From positions 1-24,039 of IMG/VR virus record IMGVR_UViG_3300044621_001904: a stretch of DNA of 24,039 nt. The stretch is one strand, 5' to 3'. The translations under genes were made by a program, and so were the position numbers. Source of the stretch: a virus. The notes beneath the pieces were generated by a model, which made no database searches, was not told the origin of the DNA, and saw nothing but the letters and a program-made list of their open reading frames with translations. Below, piece by piece: positions 13,409 to 19,725 of this stretch (position 1 is its first letter; every line of letters begins with the position of its first letter).

Positions 13409-13870
13409 GTGCAGCTCAGCGATTTTGACAAAAGTAGAGTCCGGTATCATCTGGGCTACTTCACGGTTTCCGTGCCAGCGGGTGACTACGCTCGTCTGGA
13501 AGAAGCCATGAATACCGTTCCGGATTCATATTTCTATGACAAAATCGTGATTCAGATTGGTCGTTGTGATACGGCTGAGAAGAAGACAGAGGTTGCAACA
13601 TCGCCTTCCACCAGGCTTGAAAATATTGCTGGTGACGTGGATCGTACGATTCGCTCCAGCAATGCCAAAGAAGCCCTCAAGGTTTGGGACGAGATTTATC
13701 TCTACGAAACCAACCGTTTAGCTGGCATCCTTTACGTTCCTAACTACAAGGATCCATTCCAGGCTCGTTACCGTTACGAACGCTCTGGTGCTGAATTTAT
13801 CCAGGCATTACCTGGACCCGCCGACACTGCTGTTGGTTCTCGTATTTATTTACACACTGTCTGGAGGTAA
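13409..13870 (+). CDS. Probable head-tail adaptor/virion structural protein
   Basis: 153 aa from GTG 13409. The N terminus, MQLSDFDKSRVRYHLGY, and the later region (RLENIAGDVDRTIRSSNAKE, VWDEIYLYETNRLAGILYVP) recall small phage head-completion or head-tail adaptor proteins that begin with a short helix ahead of a helical bundle. Size and position downstream of the capsid gene agree. The C terminus (DTAVGSRIYLHTVWR) appears to be a strand. The assignment is from pattern and synteny only. The stop is 2 nt before the next ATG and TGGAGGT (13862-13868), inside the end of this gene, is that gene's ribosome site. Confidence 0.7.
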   Translation: MQLSDFDKSRVRYHLGYFTVSVPAGDYARLEEAMNTVPDSYFYDKIVIQIGRCDTAEKKTEVATSPSTRLENIAGDVDRTIRSSNAKEALKVWDEIYLYETNRLAGILYVPNYKDPFQARYRYERSGAEFIQALPGPADTAVGSRIYLHTVWR

Positions 13871-13872
13871 TT

Positions 13873-14712
13873 ATGGCAATTCCCGGCGGAATGATGGATC
13901 GTGTTATTCAGGCACGCAAACAACAACCTGGATATAACCCAAATATTCTTGGTCCTCTTGGCCAGCTCATGACTGGCGTAGGGAATCTAATACAAGGCAA
14001 GCCTTACGGCACCAGCTTTACTGGGATTGGTAACATCCCGCCCAGTGCCAGAGGCGAATCATATCGTCGTGCCGAATTACGCTTGGCAGATGCAGCTCGC
14101 TCAGGTGGTGGCGGAGGCGGTGGCGGAAATGCGGGCTACTCAGTGGCGCCTTCTCCATTTTCTTCTCCTGCGGAACGTGCTTATCAACAAGAGAAATCTC
14201 GTGTAGCTCAGTTAACCGCACAAGATCCAGAGCTTCAGCGTTATGAAGCAGCACGCAAAATCGCCGCTGGTCCTGGCGCAACTCCAGAGCAAGTGCAGTC
14301 AGCAGAAGACATTGGCATGCAAATTTGGGCCAAGGCAAATCCAAAGCTTGCGGCTAAGGTCAAGCCCGGTCAATCCGGATATGAAGCCATCCAAGGAACA
14401 CTTGCTGGTAACATGGCTCGTTCTGGTCAAGGCTTCAGCTTACCTGAGCAACTTGTGCCAACTCCCCAAGGATTCCCAACACAAGTACCCTCTTTGCCAA
14501 CAGGTGCAGGATACGGAACAGGTTTTGGAATTGAACAGAACCTTGCCCCAGGAGCACAGACGCCTCCTCCTTATTCCACCATCAAACCTGGCTCCGAACT
14601 TTCAGGTTTAGGCGCGGCTCCTCTTGGTACTGCGCCCACATCTGCTTTCGGCCAACCCGATGTGATGAGCCCAGAGCAATTTGAGAAACTGCTCAAACTT
14701 GTCAAACAGTGA
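13873..14712 (+). CDS. Gly/Pro/Gln-rich hypothetical virion protein
   Basis: 279 aa from ATG 13873, with a strong ribosome site (TGGAGGT). A run of eight glycines lies near residue 80 (SGGGGGGGGNAGYS). The flanks are helical and charged (residues ~95-135, YQQEKSRVAQLTAQDPELQR), while the C-terminal 120 residues are Pro/Gly/Thr-rich and probably disordered. It closes with a short Leu-rich helix (SPEQFEKLLKLVKQ). No enzyme motif is seen. It lies between the probable adaptor and the lysozyme, so it may be a tail or internal virion component. The function is unknown. Confidence 0.75.
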   Translation: MAIPGGMMDRVIQARKQQPGYNPNILGPLGQLMTGVGNLIQGKPYGTSFTGIGNIPPSARGESYRRAELRLADAARSGGGGGGGGNAGYSVAPSPFSSPAERAYQQEKSRVAQLTAQDPELQRYEAARKIAAGPGATPEQVQSAEDIGMQIWAKANPKLAAKVKPGQSGYEAIQGTLAGNMARSGQGFSLPEQLVPTPQGFPTQVPSLPTGAGYGTGFGIEQNLAPGAQTPPPYSTIKPGSELSGLGAAPLGTAPTSAFGQPDVMSPEQFEKLLKLVKQ

Positions 14713-14922
14713 CATCTTTGGCATTGCTTCGCATGTAAGCCCAACCAACTGGACACGAATCTTTGATTCACGGGGGCCAGTGTTGTTGCTTTAAACCCAT
14801 GATCCTTTGTCCCAATTTTGTTAAACGCTTGACGACCAAACTCAGTCTTGTTGCTGCTTTACAAGCTGTATTTATCCCTGGTCTACGCGCTGAATCAAAT
14901 TGGGTAGGAGAATAGGAATATC
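14713..14922 (+). other. 210-nt gap with short open stretches only
   Basis: No tRNA or terminator is recognised. A small inverted repeat GAATC-TTT-GATTC lies near 14757-14769. One frame (from TTG ~14692 to a stop near 14794) reads ...DIFGIASHVSPTNWTRIF without a good start, and a second frame holds the small ORF at 14799-14915. The ribosome site of the lysozyme (TAGGAG, AGGAAT at 14905-14918) ends the gap. It may be a decayed small gene. Confidence 0.4.
14799..14915 (+). CDS. Possible 38-aa signal-peptide-like ORF
   Basis: ATG 14799 to TAG 14913-14915. The product is MILCPNFVKRLTTKLSLVAA followed by LQAVFIPGLRAESNWVGE. That is a basic patch (K-R...K), then a hydrophobic core of about 14 residues, then a polar end, the layout of a signal peptide or tiny membrane protein. 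There is no ribosome site and the stop is only 7 nt before the lysozyme start, so it may be chance. It is worth listing because it directly precedes a lysozyme, where small holins are often found. Confidence 0.25.
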   Translation: MILCPNFVKRLTTKLSLVAALQAVFIPGLRAESNWVGE

Positions 14923-15612
14923 ATGACAGAACGCGAATTACTTGAAAGCTACCTCCAAAAACCGTTCCTGCAAAAGGCGTTAAAGACGATTCGTTTTGCA
15001 GAAGGAACCGAGCGTGGTGGCCCAGATTCTTATCGCGTTATGTTTGGTGGGGGCCTTGCACCTAATTTGCAACGTCACCCAGATAAAGTCATTCGTGGTA
15101 GTGCCGCCGCTGGTGCCTATCAGTTCCTCCCAGGAACATGGCAAGCACACGCCAAAGCACTAAACCTGTCTGATTTTGGTCCGCAAAACCAAGATCTTGC
15201 AGCTGCTCGTGGTATCCGCAATCGGTTAATGCCTCTTGGCGGCCTTGCTATCTTGGAAAAGGAAGGCCTAAGTCCTCGTGTATCTGCTGCTTTAGCACCT
15301 GAGTGGGCTTCATTCCCCACTGAAAGTGGCCGCAGTTATTACGGACAACCTGTTAAAAAACTTTCTGAACTTCAAAAAGTTTTTGGCCAGGATGTCACAC
15401 CGCCTTCTCCTGATCAAGCCAAAACTGGCAAGGGAGATGAAGTGTCTTCTTCCGGTTTCCTTGAAGGATTTATCGCAGCAATGTCTGGCGGTAAACCCAA
15501 AGAGTTAACTGTTCAAGACCTAATCAAGCAAGAGTTAATGGCACAGTTATTAACACCCAAAGCGCCGTCATTACCGCTTGACATCTTGCCTGGTATTAAC
15601 CTCTACGGTTAA
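14923..15612 (+). CDS. Lambda R-type lysozyme (lytic transglycosylase)
   Basis: 229 aa from ATG 14923. Residues ~18-150 match the lambda endolysin family, which cleaves the glycan strand of peptidoglycan. The catalytic Glu is Glu27 in IRFAEGTERGG, followed by YRVMFGGGL, HPDKVIRGSAAAGAYQFLPG, LNLSDFGPQNQDLAA and EWASFP. The lambda enzyme is 158 aa, so this protein carries an extra ~75-residue C-terminal tail. That tail has a Ser/Gly-rich linker, then VQDLIKQELMAQLLTPK and a final LPGINLYG, resembling the tail of the M23-type enzyme at 12704. The tail and structural context suggest a virion-associated hydrolase instead of, or besides, a lysis endolysin. No signal peptide is present. Confidence 0.9.
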   Translation: MTERELLESYLQKPFLQKALKTIRFAEGTERGGPDSYRVMFGGGLAPNLQRHPDKVIRGSAAAGAYQFLPGTWQAHAKALNLSDFGPQNQDLAAARGIRNRLMPLGGLAILEKEGLSPRVSAALAPEWASFPTESGRSYYGQPVKKLSELQKVFGQDVTPPSPDQAKTGKGDEVSSSGFLEGFIAAMSGGKPKELTVQDLIKQELMAQLLTPKAPSLPLDILPGINLYG

Positions 15613-15619
15613 ATCACGT

Positions 15620-15625
15620 TAGAAT
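15620..15625 (+). promoter_or_regulatory. Putative -10 element (TAGAAT) within CGTTA...TAACG
   Basis: TAGAAT starts 8 nt after the lysozyme stop and is enclosed by the short inverted repeat CGTTA-GAAT-TAACG (15617-15630). The next gene starts at TTG 15655. Confidence 0.35.
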
Positions 15626-15654
15626 TAACGAATCAGTAAAAGCGCAGTAGAACA

Positions 15655-16434
15655 TTGTCCTCAACCGCAACCAACAAGCAGCCTCTGCTTATTGATCGTC
15701 CATTGTTTGATTCTGTCCGAGTGACAACTCAGACAGTTGGCAGCTCTACTGCGAATACACTTTTTGTGCAGGGTGGCCAGGCTCCATCGATCCTGGTGGA
15801 TATGGACGCTACCTTGCAGGAAGATAACAATAATGGCGGCGTTGTTGATTCAATCACGATCACACGTAACGATTTTTACCGTGCCGCAGATTACACCGTC
15901 AATGCGTCGACTTCTGGCACTGTTATATCTCTTATCAGTGGTCAGGTTGTGTTTGTTGCTTCCACTGGGGTCTTAACCAATGCGGCAGCAAGTGGTTACG
16001 GCTACTACACTTACACGGGTGGTACGACGCTGACCGGCATCAATACCTCGCTTGTGTACTCCGGTGGTACATCGAGCGGCTTCTTGTTTAACGGTGTTGC
16101 TTACGGTTATCAACCTGCAGTCACTTTCGTGTTTTACCACACGCGTGGCACCACAACGCCTATCCCTGCTTCTGGCGATTACAAGGTTCTGTTCGCCAAA
16201 ACACTACCAGCCAACAGTGGCACAGTCGATTGTTCGGACTTGATGCCACAACTGGCCGCACCTGTTGCACAAGCAGGTAACACCAATGGCCTGGGTTCTA
16301 CAGCACCCCTACGAAACAAAGGCATCCACCTGGAGCGAGGTGATCGTATTTACGTTGGCGTATTCCCAGACGGTCCCAATGTCTCTGGCTATACCCCAGG
16401 GGCACACATTTCTGCGCAAGGCGGCTTCTTCTAA
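15655..16434 (+). CDS. Beta-rich virion structural protein
   Basis: 259 aa from TTG 15655. No ATG or GTG is available upstream in frame before the promoter-like element. The composition is Thr/Ser/Gly/Val-rich, with alternating hydrophobic strands (SVRVTTQTVGSSTANTLFVQ, TVNASTSGTVISLISGQVVF). The C-terminal end has LRNKGIHLERGDRIYVGVFP, a strand pattern common in phage fibre or decoration beta-sandwiches. No precise family is recognised. It precedes a large structural protein by 2 nt and begins the tail/fibre cluster. Confidence 0.7.
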   Translation: MSSTATNKQPLLIDRPLFDSVRVTTQTVGSSTANTLFVQGGQAPSILVDMDATLQEDNNNGGVVDSITITRNDFYRAADYTVNASTSGTVISLISGQVVFVASTGVLTNAAASGYGYYTYTGGTTLTGINTSLVYSGGTSSGFLFNGVAYGYQPAVTFVFYHTRGTTTPIPASGDYKVLFAKTLPANSGTVDCSDLMPQLAAPVAQAGNTNGLGSTAPLRNKGIHLERGDRIYVGVFPDGPNVSGYTPGAHISAQGGFF

Positions 16435-16436
16435 TT

Positions 16437-18074
16437 ATGGCCAGAAAGAGTGGCAACTCTTTTGGTAATTTCAGTAACAGTGCCACATTTGATCCAAGGC
16501 CTGTAAAACCGTTTACGACTGAGTTTTCACAGGGATCAATTCAAGGTTCTCTGTACGCCTTGAACAGGGAATCAGCCTGGACACGATGGAGGAGAGGTTA
16601 CGAATTAGCTACGGCTTCTTCTCACGTCAATAATTATTCCTATCGGTTTAAATATACTGTTCCCTTTGCGGAGGGCATACTCCCCCCTGGAACTGAATAC
16701 CCAGATATCAAAGGATTCTTTCAGGGATTTCCAACTGCCAGTCGTGAGTTCCACGTGCACTGGTCTGGGAAAAAGACAGCAGGAAGTGTACGGTTTGATC
16801 AGTTAAAAGCTTACGTAATTCTTAGTAGTTCCAACTGGTCCGATCTAAGCTTTACCGATTACATCAATGTTGGCCAATGGTTTGATGAAGATTCCACCGT
16901 TGAAGAAATAGATGCTTCCATTGAATCGGTTACGGAAGACGCAGATTATTGGTACGTAAAACTAAAGGGGAAATGGAGTGAGACAAATAAGTTGCCTCCA
17001 CCCCTCTACATCAATCTCGGCGGAAATATCGGCGGCCTTAAAGCATTAAATGGCGAGGTTCTGGAAGATCGCGTTATCTCGCAAGATTCTGATTTTATTA
17101 CCAGGGATAGCATTGATCCAACAACACAGAAACGTTATGGCTACGTTCAAGCGGTCCTGGTTGATGTCAACGAAGTTACCGGTGTTTTAACACTGAAAAA
17201 AGAGGGGTCTGTTGAGGCGACACCAGATAGAACCCTGGTAACTCCCGCAACCAGACCTCCGTCTGTCGGAAGATATTTCATCACGGGTGCCAGGTATGTT
17301 TGTACCTGCCAAGATTTTACGCGGCGTGAATACAGTTATATGCGTGATCTTGGCGCAGGAAACAAAAAAGCATTTCCAAGGACCACGGTCTCAAACGTCA
17401 AGCCGGGACGTTATGAGATCTTGCGGAGTTTAGGTATCGTTGATAACGCAGCCATGACAGACGCTGACGTTGAAAGGATCCTTGAAATCATTGTGCCGTC
17501 CCAAGATTTTGCATTACCTGGAACAGTGACAACCGAAAATATTGTTGATTTGAAAGCTGCGCGAGACAATCCGGGTGTGTATAGAGAATTCGGTGCTTTA
17601 TATCTGCGTTCAACACAAAACCCTGGCTTGAGCGGATCCAGTCCAGAAGGCATGCCTTCTTACAACGATTACTCCGCCGTACAAAATGAGGTAACCAGTA
17701 TTACCGACATTTGGAGTCCAATATTAGATGAGCTGCGTTACTGCAAACACATCTACGCCATGCGCTTCCAGGACGATGTGTTCCCACCCGAGCCATCCGA
17801 TTTTCCTGTTGGCATCGGAAGTATGACATCTTGGGAGCAAGAGTTGGTGGACAAGACGGAAAAAGAACAGGAAAAAACAGCGAAAGAATTAGGAGAAAAA
17901 GCATTGATGTATATGGATGTTCCACCGTATAACTGTCAATCACAATCGATGCAGCCCATGCTCCAGCGTTTATTTAACGTGCCGTTGAGCTACATCAAGA
18001 TTGATGGCTTTACCATGTACGATAAGAATGGAATTGAATATGTTCCTGCGGCAGGCGGCAGGCCTTCTGTTTAA
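16437..18074 (+). CDS. Large virion structural protein (tail candidate), 545 aa
   Basis: Starts at ATG 16437, 2 nt after the preceding stop. It is a mixed-fold protein with many aromatic residues. Features visible are an extended N terminus (KPFTTEFSQGSIQGSLYALN), beta-rich middle segments (YYVKL-type strands), a Cys pair in VCTCQDFTRREYSYM (Cys289, Cys291), a charged coiled segment near residues 465-490 (ELVDKTEKEQEKTAKELGEK) and a final domain with PPYNCQSQSMQPMLQRLF. The CxC recalls part of a SWIM zinc site, but the second half of such a site is not seen. Size and context, ahead of fibre genes, fit a tail-tube, nozzle or fibre-anchoring protein. The assignment is not specific. Confidence 0.75.
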   Translation: MARKSGNSFGNFSNSATFDPRPVKPFTTEFSQGSIQGSLYALNRESAWTRWRRGYELATASSHVNNYSYRFKYTVPFAEGILPPGTEYPDIKGFFQGFPTASREFHVHWSGKKTAGSVRFDQLKAYVILSSSNWSDLSFTDYINVGQWFDEDSTVEEIDASIESVTEDADYWYVKLKGKWSETNKLPPPLYINLGGNIGGLKALNGEVLEDRVISQDSDFITRDSIDPTTQKRYGYVQAVLVDVNEVTGVLTLKKEGSVEATPDRTLVTPATRPPSVGRYFITGARYVCTCQDFTRREYSYMRDLGAGNKKAFPRTTVSNVKPGRYEILRSLGIVDNAAMTDADVERILEIIVPSQDFALPGTVTTENIVDLKAARDNPGVYREFGALYLRSTQNPGLSGSSPEGMPSYNDYSAVQNEVTSITDIWSPILDELRYCKHIYAMRFQDDVFPPEPSDFPVGIGSMTSWEQELVDKTEKEQEKTAKELGEKALMYMDVPPYNCQSQSMQPMLQRLFNVPLSYIKIDGFTMYDKNGIEYVPAAGGRPSV

Positions 18075-18083
18075 TTCTTCAGT

Positions 18084-18089
18084 TAAAAT
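18084..18089 (+). promoter_or_regulatory. Putative -10 element (TAAAAT) ahead of the collagen-like gene
   Basis: TAAAAT lies 9 nt after the upstream stop, with a GAAGGA ribosome site at 18101-18106 and ATG 18116, giving a short-leader arrangement like others in the window. No -35 is evident. Confidence 0.4.
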
Positions 18090-18115
18090 AAGTAGATATA
18101 GAAGGATAAAGTTGA

Positions 18116-19366
18116 ATGCTGCTGCTGACTTCTACAACTGATGTAGTAAAAGTTGTTGCGTCTGCCAGCACTCAACTGGAAGTTCACGCGTCATATGTTG
18201 ATAATGCTGCGGGGGTTGTAACTCCTGGGCGTCAAAATTCCACGATCACAACAAGTGGCACGTCCACAATCATTACGGCACCAGCAGCAGACGTACAAAG
18301 AAACGTCCGTACGTTATTTATCCGCAATGATCACGCCACACTTTCGAATACATTAAGTGTTGAGCATGATAATGGCACGGTTGTTTCTACCATTTGGTAC
18401 GGAACCTTAGGTGCCAGAGAAGAGGTTGTTCTCAGTCAAGAAGGCACCTGGCACTCTTATGACCCACTTGGGTTAGAAAAGAATTACAACATGATTGGGG
18501 CAACAGGCCCCCAGGGTGATCCCGGCGGACCAACCGGTGTTACAGGCGCAACAGGCCCACAAGGAACCACAGGTCCAACAGGTCCTCAAGGTGTGACTGG
18601 CCCCACCGGTCCACAAGGTGTTACAGGTGTTACGGGACCACAAGGAACCACGGGTCCAACAGGTCCTCAAGGCACGACTGGTCCTACCGGTCCTCAGGGA
18701 ACTACAGGTCCCACTGGCGCACAAGGTACGACTGGTCCCACAGGTCCACAAGGAACTACGGGTCCCACAGGTCCTCAGGGGACAACAGGTCCTACTGGAC
18801 CCCAAGGCACAACTGGCCCCACTGGAGTTACCGGTCCTCAAGGCGCAACAGGTCTTCAGGGAACCACAGGTCCCACTGGTGCACAAGGCACAACTGGCCC
18901 CACTGGAGCTGATGGACCTACTGGTGTCACAGGTCCTCAGGGAACCACAGGTCCCACTGGTCCCCAAGGAACTACCGGTCCTACGGGAGTTACTGGTCCA
19001 CAAGGTGCCACGGGTCCTACAGGCCCACAAGGAACCACTGGACCTACCGGAGTTGATGGCCCTACCGGAGTTACGGGACCAACTGGTCCACAAGGTACGA
19101 CGGGTCCTACAGGTCCCCAGGGAACCACCGGACCTACCGGTCCTCAAGGTGCGACCGGACCTACGGGTCCACAGGGAACTACAGGTCCTACAGGCCCCCA
19201 AGGTACGACGGGTCCTACGGGAGTTGATGGCCCCACTGGAGTTACAGGCCCCTCAGGTGCTACTGGCCCCACTGGGCCGACCGGACCCACTGGCCCCACT
19301 GGACCCCAGGGACCAACTGGTGCAAACAGTGACATTCACGTTGTTATCGCCGCTATGATGTTCTAA
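18116..19366 (+). CDS. Collagen-like phage fibre protein
   Basis: 416 aa from ATG 18116. Residues 1-127 form a beta-rich head ([37 protein letters not shown]), likely the virion attachment module. Residues 128-401 are about 91 Gly-X-Y triplets with a single extra Gly near GDPGGPTG, built mainly on the nine-residue unit GPTGPQGTT. The C terminus is short and hydrophobic ([12 protein letters not shown]). Such repeats form a trimeric triple helix, so the product should be a thin rod on the virion. The Y position is mostly Thr or Gln, with no need for hydroxyproline. The stop overlaps the next ATG by 1 nt. A glycosyltransferase gene lies downstream, which may act on the Thr residues (inference). 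Confidence 0.9.
   Translation: MLLLTSTTDVVKVVASASTQLEVHASYVDNAAGVVTPGRQNSTITTSGTSTIITAPAADVQRNVRTLFIRNDHATLSNTLSVEHDNGTVVSTIWYGTLGAREEVVLSQEGTWHSYDPLGLEKNYNMIGATGPQGDPGGPTGVTGATGPQGTTGPTGPQGVTGPTGPQGVTGVTGPQGTTGPTGPQGTTGPTGPQGTTGPTGAQGTTGPTGPQGTTGPTGPQGTTGPTGPQGTTGPTGVTGPQGATGLQGTTGPTGAQGTTGPTGADGPTGVTGPQGTTGPTGPQGTTGPTGVTGPQGATGPTGPQGTTGPTGVDGPTGVTGPTGPQGTTGPTGPQGTTGPTGPQGATGPTGPQGTTGPTGPQGTTGPTGVDGPTGVTGPSGATGPTGPTGPTGPTGPQGPTGANSDIHVVIAAMMF
18497..19318 (+). repeat. Collagen-coding tandem repeats (27-nt unit)
   Basis: The Gly-X-Y region is about 822 nt of 9-nt and 27-nt periodic sequence. Units differ mostly at synonymous third positions (GGT/GGA/GGC, ACT/ACA/ACC/ACG), so the protein repeat is kept while the DNA is diversified. 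The periodicity leaves several other frames open, which explains spurious antisense ORFs there. Confidence 0.9.
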
Positions 19367-19725
19367 TGGCTGCTCCAAATCTTAAATCCCCTACGACAAT
19401 TACGGGTAAGACAGCAAGATATGCTGTAACTGCTTCGCTTGCCGCTGCGTTGAGCAATTCAGCCGCAAGTAATAAAGTGCTGAAAATTAACAGTATTTTT
19501 TGCGCCAATGTGGATGGTGTCAACTCTGCTGATATCAGCATTTCCATTTACAACGGAACAACCGATTTTTATATCGCTAAAACAATTAACGTTCCAGCAG
19601 ATGCGACGCAGATGCTGAGCACAAAAGAAACGTATTTCTACTTGGAAGAAGGTGATTCCATTCGTGCGTTGGCATCTGCCGCAAACGATTTGGAATTGAT
19701 AATTGCATACGAGGAGATCAGCTAA
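19366..19725 (+). CDS. Small beta-sandwich fibre module
   Basis: 119 aa from ATG 19366, overlapping the collagen stop by 1 nt and itself overlapping the next ATG by 1 nt. The pattern (KVLKINSIFCANVDGVNSAD, ISIYNGTTDFYIAKTINVPA, YFYLEEGDSIRALASAANDL) is the small jelly-roll-like module frequent in cyanophage structural clusters. Its general layout resembles the N-terminal head of the collagen-like protein. It may cap or attach a fibre. The fold is an estimate from strand pattern. GAGGAG at 19712-19717 in its end serves the next gene. Confidence 0.7.
   Translation: MAAPNLKSPTTITGKTARYAVTASLAAALSNSAASNKVLKINSIFCANVDGVNSADISISIYNGTTDFYIAKTINVPADATQMLSTKETYFYLEEGDSIRALASAANDLELIIAYEEIS

Noticed and set aside
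14713-14922. tRNA gene in the gap before the lysozyme
   Set aside because: No cloverleaf: there is no 7-bp acceptor pairing with a T-loop sequence at the right distance on either strand.
17301-17345. SWIM zinc finger in the 545-aa structural protein
   Set aside because: Only the CxC part (Cys289, Cys291) is present. The following CxH half is not found.
18497-19318. CRISPR-like array
   Set aside because: The 27-nt period is continuous coding repeat with no spacers and no cas genes.
18473-19358. Several long ORFs in other frames and on the minus strand across the collagen repeats
   Set aside because: The 9-nt periodicity keeps all frames free of stops. The products are simple repeats (e.g. 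PVGPVVP-type) without independent support.
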